Source of the DNA: Rhodonellum sp041748555
GTDB lineage: Bacteria > Bacteroidota > Bacteroidia > Cytophagales > Cyclobacteriaceae
NCBI GenBank assembly: GCA_041748555.1
Contig: JBGTDA010000241.1
Location: forward strand, 1 to 64,000
Direction of reading: 5' to 3'
Length of the DNA stretch: 64,000 nt
The translations under genes and the position numbers were made by a program. Shown piece after piece: positions 52,346-60,691 of the stretch. Below the pieces are notes generated by a model. The model worked only from the letters and a program-made list of their open reading frames with translations. It was not told where the DNA came from and made no database searches. Each line of letters starts with the position of its first letter. Positions within the stretch are counted from its first letter, which is position 1.

Positions 52346-53569
52346 TTATTCGTTTTGACTGATGACTTCTTTAAAAATATCGATCAGATCAGAATTGGGT
52401 TCCTGACCTTTCTCACTTTGGTAATACATTTTAAAAAGCGTAACCATGTCCTTGCCCAGATCCTGGACCTGCAGTCCCTGACTTTCTTCCCCAAATCGAC
52501 CTTTGATTTTGGGTATCAGATTGACAATGCCGTCATGTGCTTTCATGATGGCTTTTCGGGTGGCTGCATCGATGGAATGTTCGGTTTCAAAGGTAATTTC
52601 CACAAAGCAATAGGGATTCTTCTCCAACCAATCCAATGCCTCGCTCAGGTCACTGAATGTATTCCGGCACAATGGTCTTCCCGATTTCAAACCTATGGGT
52701 CTGTACTGAACAGGTTTTCCCGGCTCGGCTTCCAAGATGACCACCTGTTTTTGTTGGTCCGCTTCGCTGAAAGAATACGCCAAAGGTGAACTGCTATACA
52801 CCACCGGGAAGGGATTATTGCTTACCGCGTGGTAACGGTGTAAATGGCCCAAAGCTGCATACTGGATTTGGGGAGGAAGATCGTTGGTGAATATCGCCTG
52901 AGTGCCCCCAACATGAAGAATCGGCCTTTCGCTTTCAGGTTCGGGTTCAGGTTTCTCCCCTTCTTTGATAAAGAAATAATGACCCATAAAAATATTGATT
53001 CCCTCCGTATCACAATATTGATCTGCTAAAATCTGCCATTTCCTGCCGAGTAATTTCCTGAATTCAGTTTCCCTGTCATTTTCACCCAGATATGTTTTGA
53101 GCAAAACCTCATTGGCATAGGGTGCCATTATGATTCTGATGGGTGTAGGATTGTCCGGAAGTTTTAATTCTACAAAACCCATGGCCGAATCAGTGATTTT
53201 TAGTCCGGAATCCAGCTTTCCTACCGGCACTACCGTATCATATTTTCCATAGAATATAATCCCCATTTCTCTGGCCAAAGGATCAGGGGCTTCCACAAAT
53301 TGGGTGCTGTCATGATTGCCGGAAATGGCTACAATTGCCCTTTTCCCGTTCCGGGAGAGTCTTTTTAGGGTTCTATAGAAAAGCTCAACAGCCTCATGGC
53401 TGGGGTTGAAAGTATCAAAAATATCCCCGGCCAACAGCACAAGGTCAACTTGCTGTTCATCGGCAATTGTGATGATTTCCTCAAGGACAAGTTTTTGTTC
53501 TTCCAGTCTGGAAAACTCCTGCAATCGCTTGCCAAGATGCCAGTCTGCAGTGTGAAGAATTCTAATCAT
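52346..53569 (-). CDS. sbcD: Exonuclease subunit SbcD (Mre11-like nuclease)
   Basis: A 407-aa calcineurin-like phosphoesterase. Metal-binding motifs are HTADWHLGKRL at the N-terminus, LAGDIFD, ISGNHD, MGHYF and ALGHLHRYH. The C-terminal capping domain links to SbcC. It is the first gene of the sbcDC pair. The promoter is not obvious; a TAACTTGAA/TTCAAGTTA dyad (53606-53614 with 53627-53635) lies in the gap shared with the divergent RlpA-like gene. Confidence 0.94.
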   Translation of the reverse strand: MIRILHTADWHLGKRLQEFSRLEEQKLVLEEIITIADEQQVDLVLLAGDIFDTFNPSHEAVELFYRTLKRLSRNGKRAIVAISGNHDSTQFVEAPDPLAREMGIIFYGKYDTVVPVGKLDSGLKITDSAMGFVELKLPDNPTPIRIIMAPYANEVLLKTYLGENDRETEFRKLLGRKWQILADQYCDTEGINIFMGHYFFIKEGEKPEPEPESERPILHVGGTQAIFTNDLPPQIQYAALGHLHRYHAVSNNPFPVVYSSSPLAYSFSEADQQKQVVILEAEPGKPVQYRPIGLKSGRPLCRNTFSDLSEALDWLEKNPYCFVEITFETEHSIDAATRKAIMKAHDGIVNLIPKIKGRFGEESQGLQVQDLGKDMVTLFKMYYQSEKGQEPNSDLIDIFKEVISQNE

Positions 53570-53711
53570 TTAGGTAAAGGTTATGATTTATATAATAAAT
53601 TCAATTAACTTGAAATCTAATTAAAATTCAAGTTAGAGGCTTCAACCCTTCATTCCAAATGTAAATGTTGTGGTTGACCGGATTTGGCACATTTTTTGAA
53701 AAAAAGCGAAA

Positions 53712-54254
53712 ATGAAATTGTCCCTAATTATTTTTGTTATCCTGCTCAATCTCAGCTTGCTAATGGTGTCGGCTAAAGAGGTAGGCACAAATACCAAAAC
53801 TGAGCTTAAAATACAGGAAGGAATAGCCAGTTACTATGGCCGTAGGTTTCACATGAGAAAAACCGCCAACGGTGAGATTTTCAATATGAATGAAATGACT
53901 GCAGCCCATAAAAACTTGCCCTTTGGCACAAAACTCAAAGTGACCAACACCAGAACAGGCAAGGAAGTATGGGTTCGCATCAATGACCGGCTGCCGCAAA
54001 ACTCCAAAAGAATCATAGATCTTTCCAGAGGTGCAGCCAAAAAATTGGATATGATCCAGGACGGAATTGTCCCTGTAACCCTAGAAGCAACTGATGATGA
54101 AACCATTTTTTCCCTTATTGATCATTATCTGGAAGATGTGCCGGAAGATATCCGGTTGAGGGTTTATGCTGATCCCATTGATTATGTCAAACCTGACTTT
54201 TGCCCGGCGGAGATTGTGCTGGAGCCTCAGGGAGGGGTTATGGCAAGTATTTAG
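53712..54254 (+). CDS. RlpA-like double-psi beta-barrel protein
   Basis: A 180-aa exported protein. The signal peptide is residues 1-21 (MKLSLIIFVILLNLSLLMVS). The double-psi barrel of the RlpA family follows: GIASYYGRRFHMRKTANGE (about 36-54), then MTAAHKNLPFGTKLKVTN and the Asp-containing VRINDRLPQ and IDLSRGAAKKL. RlpA members are septal-ring lytic transglycosylases that cut denuded peptidoglycan; no SPOR domain is present. It diverges from sbcD. Confidence 0.85.
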   Translation: MKLSLIIFVILLNLSLLMVSAKEVGTNTKTELKIQEGIASYYGRRFHMRKTANGEIFNMNEMTAAHKNLPFGTKLKVTNTRTGKEVWVRINDRLPQNSKRIIDLSRGAAKKLDMIQDGIVPVTLEATDDETIFSLIDHYLEDVPEDIRLRVYADPIDYVKPDFCPAEIVLEPQGGVMASI

Positions 54255-54414
54255 TGTTTTGCACTTTTCTTGTTGAAGGCTTTCTGAAGTATCCTTTCCT
54301 CTTTATCTGAACCATTTGTCAAATTTCCTTATCCAGGTCTTCCTCTGAGACTAAATTGTTATTTTCTGAATCTTTCAGTAACTTGATTACCCAAAAATTT
54401 TATAAATATCCATT

Positions 54415-54548
54415 ATGAAAAGAATGTTTGGAATTATCCTTACACCAGATTGGACGGCGGCTTTATGGTTTCAGTTCCGTCACTTCCCGGCTGCGTTATT
54501 TGGGGCGAAACCATTGAAGAAGCCAAGAAAATACATTCCTTGATTTGA
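54415..54548 (+). pseudogene. Frameshifted HicB-like antitoxin remnant
   Basis: ATG 54415 opens MKRMFGIILTPD; after a frameshift near 54450-54453 the next frame reads DGGFMVSVPSLPGCVIWGET and then IEEAKKIHSL before a stop at 54546. This is the HicB N-terminal half (DGGF, then VPSLPGC and a GET segment). The C-terminal half and any HicA toxin are missing. The 160 bases upstream hold no recognisable gene. Confidence 0.6.
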
Positions 54549-54602
54549 CAACTCATTTTTTGAAAATGGAATAAAATAGAAATATGCTCTTTACCAATAC
54601 CT

Positions 54603-55742
54603 TCAAAAATCGTATTTCACCAATAACAAAACCGGATTCGAGTCGGGGTCCAGGTTTTTTGCCAGTTCCCTGACTTTGGGATGGCCCAGAGTTGGGTCAG
54701 CGGAGGCGTCCGCTATCCCTTTTATGATATTCCGGGGCTCTACCAAAAAGATCATATGATCCTGAAACACCCCGACGGGATAAGAATTATTTTCCAAAGT
54801 CACATCATTCCATAAAGAGGTGCGTTTGAAAAGCTTCACTTCTCCGGTATTTTTGGAATGTAATCCAGTCCAAAATTCCTCATTTAAAGCAAAGGCCAAA
54901 TATCCATGAGAGGCGGTTTCAAAATAATACCAGATTTGGGCAAAAGCATTCATTTGATTGTTCCAGAATGGATCGTCCTCCTCTTTGGGCAGGAGATCTT
55001 GCCTGATGGATTTATTCCCAAAATCAAACATCCTATAGGGGATCAATTCCCCTCCTGAATTGATGCTATAGAGGGTGTCATTCATATTTCTTCTGTAAAT
55101 CAGCGTCCCATCGGCTTCATTTCTAAAGAGGGGATTGATGATGCCGGCATCAATCCTTCTGTTTTGATAAGGAAAATAGGAATGGATAACCTTAAAATCA
55201 TGATCCGTTATATCGAGGTTAAAGTCAGCATTGCCGGTGATAAAGGCGAATACCCCTGAACCGTTTAATTTACTGAATCCAATGCCCCCTCTGGGATTCA
55301 CTTCTCTGCTTTCAATAAAATTCCCCTCAAAATCAAAGGTCTTGATATGGGTCTCCATGTCAAGAACAAAAATCTCTTGGTTTTCGATAAAAAAATCAAT
55401 CGGGCGACCTATTTCTTTGGGCCCCGGACCTGATTCCCCAATTTTTCGGATAAACTTTCCGTCCTTTGAAAACATAAAAATGGATTGGGCCATAAGCATA
55501 TCCAAAATAAAAATGTAATCAGCCGTAGCAAGAACTTTGCTGACTTTTCCGATCAGGGAACGGTCAGTGGTCTCTAACGGTATAATCCGGATATCCTCGG
55601 CGATCAAATCAGAAAGGTTCAACTTATCCAATTCCTGAGAAAGATCGATTGTTACAGTTTCCACTTCCTGCTTTTCTGAACCCGATTTTGTTGTACATGC
55701 AAAAAGAATAAATACTAATACAATTAGGGATATTGCTTTCAT
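54603..55742 (-). CDS. 6-bladed beta-propeller lipoprotein (module 1)
   Basis: A 379-aa lipoprotein with lipobox ending FILFAC (Cys16). The body carries repeated propeller strands: IRIIPLETTDRSLIGKVSKV, then DYIFILDM, the KDGKFIRKIGESGPGPKE turn typical of the Bacteroidota '6-bladed' family, and FDFEGNFIES. The function of this family is unknown; its members are surface or periplasmic and probably bind a ligand. It is downstream of an NVEALA-like peptide gene on the same strand, as in three other modules here. Confidence 0.85.
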   Translation of the reverse strand: MKAISLIVLVFILFACTTKSGSEKQEVETVTIDLSQELDKLNLSDLIAEDIRIIPLETTDRSLIGKVSKVLATADYIFILDMLMAQSIFMFSKDGKFIRKIGESGPGPKEIGRPIDFFIENQEIFVLDMETHIKTFDFEGNFIESREVNPRGGIGFSKLNGSGVFAFITGNADFNLDITDHDFKVIHSYFPYQNRRIDAGIINPLFRNEADGTLIYRRNMNDTLYSINSGGELIPYRMFDFGNKSIRQDLLPKEEDDPFWNNQMNAFAQIWYYFETASHGYLAFALNEEFWTGLHSKNTGEVKLFKRTSLWNDVTLENNSYPVGVFQDHMIFLVEPRNIIKGIADASADPTLGHPKVRELAKNLDPDSNPVLLLVKYDF

Positions 55743-55814
55743 ATATTTTGAAATACGAAGAAGTTTAAATCATTTTAAATAACTATGATAAAAAGCAATA
55801 ATATAATACATTTT

Positions 55815-55920
55815 GAGGTCGTTTCACAAATTAAGTATAGAGGCTTTTGCTATATATAATTAAAAGATAAAAAATCACTAAAAGCTTACCCGTAAAACAT
55901 AAATTTTTTGAAACGACCCC
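55815..55920. mobile_element. MITE-like inverted-repeat element (about 106 bp)
   Basis: GAGGTCGTTTCA at 55815-55826 and TGAAACGACCCC at 55909-55920 form 12-base terminal inverted repeats with one mismatch around an AT-rich core without a gene. No clear target duplication was seen. It lies between the module 1 peptide and its propeller gene. It could be a deleted IS end pair or a large hairpin. Confidence 0.45.
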
Positions 55921-55931
55921 AGATAATTCCT

Positions 55932-56171
55932 TTAACAATCTCTAGTAACCTCTCCCCAAGTAGAGCAAGAGTTGCCATCTCCAGTATAGAAGCAAATTTC
56001 ATACACACCAGGTCCATTAGTACAGTACATTTGTTTCCACCTTAAAGTAGATTCACTCCCCGCCACCGCATTCTCCAACGCCATTTCCACTTCATTAAAC
56101 TCAGCCTCAGGCTGCGTACCGTAATCAATACCTGCGAAAAGCAGGAATACCAAAACCGCAAAGGAAGCCAT
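55932..56171 (-). CDS. NVEALA-like Cys-rich peptide (module 1)
   Basis: A 79-aa peptide: hydrophobic segment MASFAVLVFLLFAG, acidic linker, the leader motif FNEVEMALENAVAGSE (about residues 25-40), then a Cys-containing tail with four cysteines. The ALENAxAGS motif resembles the Bacteroidota NVEALA family of unknown exported peptides. An in-frame TAG directly precedes the ATG; a Lys-rich ATG frame starting at 56205 runs out of frame into it, as in module 2. A propeller gene follows after the inverted repeat. Confidence 0.68.
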   Translation of the reverse strand: MASFAVLVFLLFAGIDYGTQPEAEFNEVEMALENAVAGSESTLRWKQMYCTNGPGVYEICFYTGDGNSCSTWGEVTRDC

Positions 56172-56242
56172 CTATCCTCTTCTTTGTAGGGATAATTTTT
56201 TCCATGATCATTGTTGTTGGATTAAAGTTTATAAAAATAAAG

Positions 56243-56432
56243 GTAACTACTCAGCTTACTTTATGCCGAACCTAACCTCGATTTCCACTATCTTCAGATA
56301 GTGGGTAGTGGGGTCATTACCCTGAAATAAGCCCTATATACTTGACATATTTCGACTAAAGTCGAGCAGGGTGGTGAAATCCAACCATTTCTTCCATCTT
56401 AGATGGAGGAAATTAAGTACCTGAGTAGTGAC
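56243..56432. repeat. REP/IS200-like element with terminal inverted repeats and internal hairpins
   Basis: GTAACTACTCAG at 56243-56254 and CTGAGTAGTGAC at 56421-56432 are inverted repeats matching at 11 of 12 bases. Inside are three perfect or near-perfect hairpins: CACTATCT/AGATAGTG at 56287-56304, TCGACT/AGTCGA at 56352-56365 and an 11-bp TCCATCT-containing stem around 56388-56412. It has no coding potential and occupies most of the 325-base gap. The element class is inferred from structure. Confidence 0.55.
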
Positions 56433-56496
56433 AAAAAAAGAAAATTAAATATAAAATAATTATTTTAAATCAAACTAGTAGTTTAAAATTAAACGC

Positions 56497-56940
56497 TTAT
56501 TTTAATTTATTTATATCCCACTTCCATTTCTTTGAAATTCTCCCTTGGAAAATATTTGGACCGACTTTATTGGCTGACAGAAGGAAATTTGTAAATATTT
56601 CATTTTCGTTGTTTGAAGAGGGTTTAATCTTGAGATCCAAAAGGAATTTTTGTATAAATTCACATTTATTCCCCTCCTGTTGATAAAGGTCCCACCAAAA
56701 AGCGCTCCATAGGTTGGGACCATTGAACAAATCACTGCTTATCCCCAAAGGGGCTATTAGAAGAGTATTGGATAGGGTAGGTGCTGTCATTAAGATACTT
56801 CTCCCACATTTCCCGGTTGTTTTCCTGATATTTTTGGTAGGGCACACCATTAATGTTCCCTACCGGAATCTCCAGCTCATGGATGGCGAGGTTCCGCATA
56901 AATACCGCAAAACCCGTTCGAATATCATCTTTGAGAATCT
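56497..56940 (-). pseudogene. Frameshifted gene of unknown family
   Basis: Two consecutive minus-strand frames have protein-like content. The upstream one (about 56735-56940) reads RTGFAVFMRNLAIHELEIPV and ends near SSNSPFGDKQ with a stop. The next frame continues with SDLFNGPNLWSAFWWDLYQQ and runs to 56497. Joined by one frameshift near 56730 they would form one protein. GPNLWSAFWWDL recalls the end of some secreted metalloproteases, but this is weak. It has no start of its own and is probably a decayed gene. Confidence 0.4.
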
Positions 56941-57110
56941 TGAATTAGTCATTTAACCAATATCTCAATCTATGTCTATCAGCCATTAAATAAATTATAG
57001 ATCGGAATAAACCTTTATAATTCCAAATTGCTTAGTAATTTGAAATAATAAAAATATATAACTACATGGCGTACAGCAAATTTGGCTTTATTTTTCAGAT
57101 GCCTAATAAA

Positions 57111-57683
57111 TTATGGATTTGGAATATAATTTTCAAGGAATTTAGGATCTTTAATTGAATCACCTTCAACAAGAATTGCAAAATTTTGATCCAGAAGAAA
57201 TACTCTATCAGTTTCATTATTGAAATTTGCAGGATTTAATGCCTCAAATTCTTTATGAATATCAAAAAATAATTTAGCTTCGGGTAAAGTATTGCCTTCA
57301 GCTTCAAAAAGAAAAGTGAAGAGATTAAAATTATCATAGGAATGAAAAATAAAATAAACAGGAACATTTTTTGAGTGAAATGCTACCACCCTTTTTTGCC
57401 ATAACTCAAGTTCTCTCAAACAAGTCACACATGAAACACTCAAGTAAACTAAGACATAAAGGTTTTTCTCCAAAAAGAGATCATTTGAGTTTACCTTAGA
57501 TGTACCTAACTTTGGTGTAAATTCATATAAAATCTCTGGCAATCTGAGGAGCTTTTGATTTCTAATTTCTACTTCTTTTATCCCCTCTTTTTTATTTCTA
57601 TTAGCATTCTGGACATCACAAGAGGAAAAGGTAAGCAATTGAATGATCAAGAAAAATTGAAAGATTCTGTTCATGCCCTGCAT
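57111..57683 (-). CDS. Thioredoxin-like lipoprotein with CxxC (module 2)
   Basis: A 190-aa lipoprotein with lipobox ending LLTFSSC. A thioredoxin-like core is suggested by YVLVYLSVSCVTCLRELELW (CVTC near residue 85), followed by a VPVYFIFHSYDNF strand and a late DRVFLLDQNF strand. The ATG at 57683 overlaps the propeller stop (TGATG), showing coupled translation; the ATG at 57674 is an alternative. Its C-terminal part lacks a clear cis-Pro. It probably reduces, oxidises or binds thiols outside the inner membrane; the partner is unknown. Confidence 0.68.
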   Translation of the reverse strand: MQGMNRIFQFFLIIQLLTFSSCDVQNANRNKKEGIKEVEIRNQKLLRLPEILYEFTPKLGTSKVNSNDLFLEKNLYVLVYLSVSCVTCLRELELWQKRVVAFHSKNVPVYFIFHSYDNFNLFTFLFEAEGNTLPEAKLFFDIHKEFEALNPANFNNETDRVFLLDQNFAILVEGDSIKDPKFLENYIPNP

Positions 57684-58750
57684 CACATATTTTTGGCTAG
57701 ATCCAAGGTAATATATAATATCTCGCCGGTGTCTACATCGTATGAATAGAGTGTTTTATTATCAGGGGACACATTAAAACTCATTATTTTTCTATCCAAA
57801 TTCATCGTCATAACCGGGGTTCCGTCCCAATTATAGATATTAACGGTATCGGAAAAATCAGAGTCTATAGTATTATCATAGTTGCCGGAAAAAAGCACAA
57901 AAATATAATCGTCTGTAGCGGCTACTCCAGAACTGCACTTTTGAATTTCGCCTCCTCTTTCCAAACTCATTTTACCGAGCTCATCTTTTTTTAAAGCAAA
58001 TTCATTATTGATATTCTCAGGTCCCCAAATCAATATGCTTTGCAATGTTTCCAAATCAAAAATTTCTATGGCCTCATTCCATCGGTAAGCTGAGACTAAT
58101 TGCTTCCCGTCAGGTTTTACGGCATATAAAGCCTGAAAGTAATCCTGTAGGGTTTCACTCGAAATGTTTTCGGGAAACTTTTCAAAAACACCAAATTCAT
58201 TCATTATCTCACCGGTATGTCTATCCACTTTTTGAAATTTAAATCGGGAACTGGATAGTCCATTTCCCAGAATTTCATTTTCGTTTAGAATTTCGATCCA
58301 TCTAAAATATTCTGCTAGCTTCAGTTCCTTTTTCCTGTTTTCTTCATTCAAATTCAGCAAATCAAATTCTATAACTTTATGCATCGAAAAATCCAATACC
58401 CATAACACCCCGTTTTTTATTCCGGAAGACAATGGGGAAAACGTTTCGTATGGGCCGTTTCCTTTACCAATATAACTTGCATTAAAATCCTTTGAATAGA
58501 AAGAATAAAAATGAAACACCCTTTCCTCTCTGCTTTCTATATCAAAAATAAATAACCCTGAGTCTGCTTCATAAATTTTATAGGGAGTTCCCCCATTATA
58601 GTCAATGAGCTTAGTAAAGTTGAATTCTTTGGTTTCGGGGAAAGATTCAATCCGAGTGGAATTTTTATTAATTACTATTTCCATGTTCTTTTCAGTGTTA
58701 CAACCGGTCAACATGAAGGTTATTGTTATTATAAAATAAAATATCTTCAT
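57683..58750 (-). CDS. 6-bladed beta-propeller lipoprotein (module 2)
   Basis: A 355-aa lipoprotein, lipobox ending FMLTGC (Cys17). Propeller-type repeats follow: GLFIFDIESREERVFHFYSF, then ASYIGKGNGPYETFSPLSSG, NGVLWVLDFSMHKVIEFDL and late DDYIFVLFSGNY. It resembles the BF3164-like/6-bladed lipoproteins of unknown role. It lies between an NVEALA-like peptide gene and a thioredoxin-like lipoprotein gene with which it overlaps. Confidence 0.8.
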   Translation of the reverse strand: MKIFYFIITITFMLTGCNTEKNMEIVINKNSTRIESFPETKEFNFTKLIDYNGGTPYKIYEADSGLFIFDIESREERVFHFYSFYSKDFNASYIGKGNGPYETFSPLSSGIKNGVLWVLDFSMHKVIEFDLLNLNEENRKKELKLAEYFRWIEILNENEILGNGLSSSRFKFQKVDRHTGEIMNEFGVFEKFPENISSETLQDYFQALYAVKPDGKQLVSAYRWNEAIEIFDLETLQSILIWGPENINNEFALKKDELGKMSLERGGEIQKCSSGVAATDDYIFVLFSGNYDNTIDSDFSDTVNIYNWDGTPVMTMNLDRKIMSFNVSPDNKTLYSYDVDTGEILYITLDLAKNM

Positions 58751-58863
58751 TTTTAAATTGGTACTAAGCAGTTTTAAAATTTTCCTGAATTCTATTTAAA
58801 TGTCAATATGAAGGTTCAATTTCGATATTTCTAGATCTAATTTAATTCAATCCTTATCGAATT

Positions 58864-58897
58864 ATAAGTGGCAATAAAATACCTTATTGCCACTTAT
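58864..58897 (-). terminator. Hairpin between the module 2 peptide and propeller genes
   Basis: A 14-bp perfect stem (58864-58877 with 58884-58897) with a six-base loop lies nine bases past the peptide stop, on the way to the propeller gene that starts at 58750. The T tract on the minus strand is weak, so it may be an RNA-stabilising or attenuating hairpin rather than a full terminator. Confidence 0.65.
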
Positions 58898-58905
58898 TTT
58901 TAAGA

Positions 58906-59154
58906 TTAAGGATTAGGATTATATCCGCAACTAGATTCTTCCATTACGGATTTTGAACGACACTTGTATATTTGATAATCTTTATAAAAACATGAATCCA
59001 ACATTGAACCAGTGTATTTACAACCAGTTGCTGTTTCACTCCCCGCAATGGCATTCTCCAACGCCATTTCTACTTCATTAAACTCAGCCCCACGCTGCGT
59101 ACCGTAATCCATACCTGCGAAAAGCAGGAATATCAAAACCGCAAAGGATGCCAT
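58906..59154 (-). CDS. NVEALA-like Cys-rich peptide (module 2)
   Basis: An 82-aa peptide: MASFAVLIFLLFAG hydrophobic segment, then FNEVEMALENAIAGSE (about residues 25-40), then a 42-residue tail with four cysteines ending GYNPNP. The first 40 residues are nearly identical to the module 1 peptide, at protein and DNA level, while the tails share nothing but cysteines. As in module 1, a Lys-rich ATG frame (59181) overlaps the ATG out of frame. A strong hairpin separates it from its propeller gene. Confidence 0.68.
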   Translation of the reverse strand: MASFAVLIFLLFAGMDYGTQRGAEFNEVEMALENAIAGSETATGCKYTGSMLDSCFYKDYQIYKCRSKSVMEESSCGYNPNP

Positions 59155-59276
59155 CCACCCTTTTCTTTTTAAAGATCATCAACCTACTTGATCTAAATTT
59201 AGCCTTTATTTTAATTAATTTACATTCCGTTACGAATAAAAATCAATTATCCATTTTGTTTTAAAATTTTCAAGAG

Positions 59277-59501
59277 ATGGTTGGCAGCCTTGGGGCAACA
59301 GCGTTTTTGATGGTGTCAGCGGAAACGAAGAGGTGTTTTTGGATAAGGAGGTTGCTTTGGAGAAGGCTTTTGTTGGGAGTGGGGGTGAAGGCTGTTATCA
59401 ACGGATGGTAATTGTAATGGGCATTCACAGTTTATCATTGGGACGGCAAATTTACTAGCGAAACGTGCCGCACATTTGAATATGGTTGTAAGTATTGTTA
59501 A
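59277..59501 (+). pseudogene. Frameshifted NVEALA-like peptide gene (module 3)
   Basis: ATG 59277 starts MVGSLGATAFLMVSA, which aligns with MVAFGAMAFMMVAG of module 4. After a frameshift near 59315 the next frame reads GNEEVFLDKEVALEKAFVGS and GCYQRM, and after a second shift near 59415 a third frame reads DGKFTSETCRTFEYGCKYC and stops at 59501. Together these give the leader, the ALEKAxVGS motif and a four-Cys tail. It stands just ahead of a propeller gene, in the position of the intact peptides. Confidence 0.62.
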
Positions 59502-59521
59502 TGTTATAGACAAAAAATTTG

Positions 59522-60691
59522 ATGACTGTTCTTCTTAAAATAGTTGCCCAAAAGTGCTTTATTAAATGTTTGGCCTGGACGATTTTGCTTGTTTGGTCCA
59601 CGGGGTTTCTAGCTGCCTGTTCCAGACCGGCAGAGCAAGGAGTGCAGTCGAAAAAGCAGGTGGTATTAGATGATTTTAAATCCATCCGAAGCAATTCTTT
59701 ATCCATTGAAGACTGGGTTTCCTTGGAAACGTTAAATGAAAATTTGATGGGAATGGATCTTCGGGTCAAATATGCAGACAGTCTGATTTTGGTCATGGAC
59801 GAATCCACCAAAGACCGGATTCATATATTTGGAACCTCAGGTGCCTATTTTACATCCATTGCCCCTGTGGGCGAGGGTCCCGGTACCCTTCCTTCTTTGG
59901 AGGACTTTGAGATCGGAAGAGGAAATGAGATTTATGTGCTCTCTACCGTGGGGGATAAAGCAACCGTCTACACGGCTTCACTGGACGGAGACCTTTCCAA
60001 ACGATTTGAACTGCATTATATCGCAACGTCTTTCGCACATCTGGATGACGGAGGATTTTTGTTTTACGGAGGCTTCAACTTACCCTTCGTTACCCATCGC
60101 ATCGTACAAACCGATTCCGAGGGAAAAATCCTTCGCCGGTACTTGGAAAATGATTACGAAAACACTATGCTACCCATGATTGAGCGGAATTTTTACCCTG
60201 CCGATTCGGGAGTTTTTGTGCTGGAAACCTTCAATCCACAAATCTATCTATTTAGAGGAGACAGTTTATCACCTGTATTAAGGGCAGATTTTGAGGCCTA
60301 TTCATTACCCGCAGCATTTTGGGAAATGGATATCATGGAAGGTTTTGGAATGATCAACGAAAAAGGCTTTGCCAATTTCCGTTCCTTTTTCCGGAAAGAC
60401 TCGCTGATTGTCTCCGATGTGATGATCCAAAAAGAAGCTGAGGTGTTTAAATATATCCTGATTCAGCAAGGTGAAAACAGACATAAACTAAGGGCGGATC
60501 GGGATGAAGAGTTGCTCTATTATTTCCCAATCAGCATTGACAAGGAAGAACGGGTGCTATTCCTTACTTACCGTTCTATTTTGGAAAAGCATGCCCAACA
60601 ATCTCCTGCGGAATTTCCCCTGGAACGTCTGCCTCAGGAAGAATACGACTATCCGGTGATCATTCATGCCAAAATAAAAGATAACCTATGA
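59522..60691 (+). CDS. 6-bladed beta-propeller lipoprotein (module 3)
   Basis: A 389-aa lipoprotein. ATG 59522 (TTG 59519 is also in frame) begins a long signal ending in lipobox FLAAC (Cys33). Propeller strands include VKYADSLILVMDESTKDRIH, the SIAPVGEGPGTLPSLEDFEI turn of the family and NEIYVLSTVGDKATVYTAS. Its stop overlaps the next gene by four bases (ATGA). The peptide gene in front of it is broken. Confidence 0.8.
   Translation: MTVLLKIVAQKCFIKCLAWTILLVWSTGFLAACSRPAEQGVQSKKQVVLDDFKSIRSNSLSIEDWVSLETLNENLMGMDLRVKYADSLILVMDESTKDRIHIFGTSGAYFTSIAPVGEGPGTLPSLEDFEIGRGNEIYVLSTVGDKATVYTASLDGDLSKRFELHYIATSFAHLDDGGFLFYGGFNLPFVTHRIVQTDSEGKILRRYLENDYENTMLPMIERNFYPADSGVFVLETFNPQIYLFRGDSLSPVLRADFEAYSLPAAFWEMDIMEGFGMINEKGFANFRSFFRKDSLIVSDVMIQKEAEVFKYILIQQGENRHKLRADRDEELLYYFPISIDKEERVLFLTYRSILEKHAQQSPAEFPLERLPQEEYDYPVIIHAKIKDNL

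Noticed and set aside
54255..54414. Search for a HicA toxin gene upstream of the HicB remnant
   Set aside because: Both strands give only short broken frames without HicA motifs.
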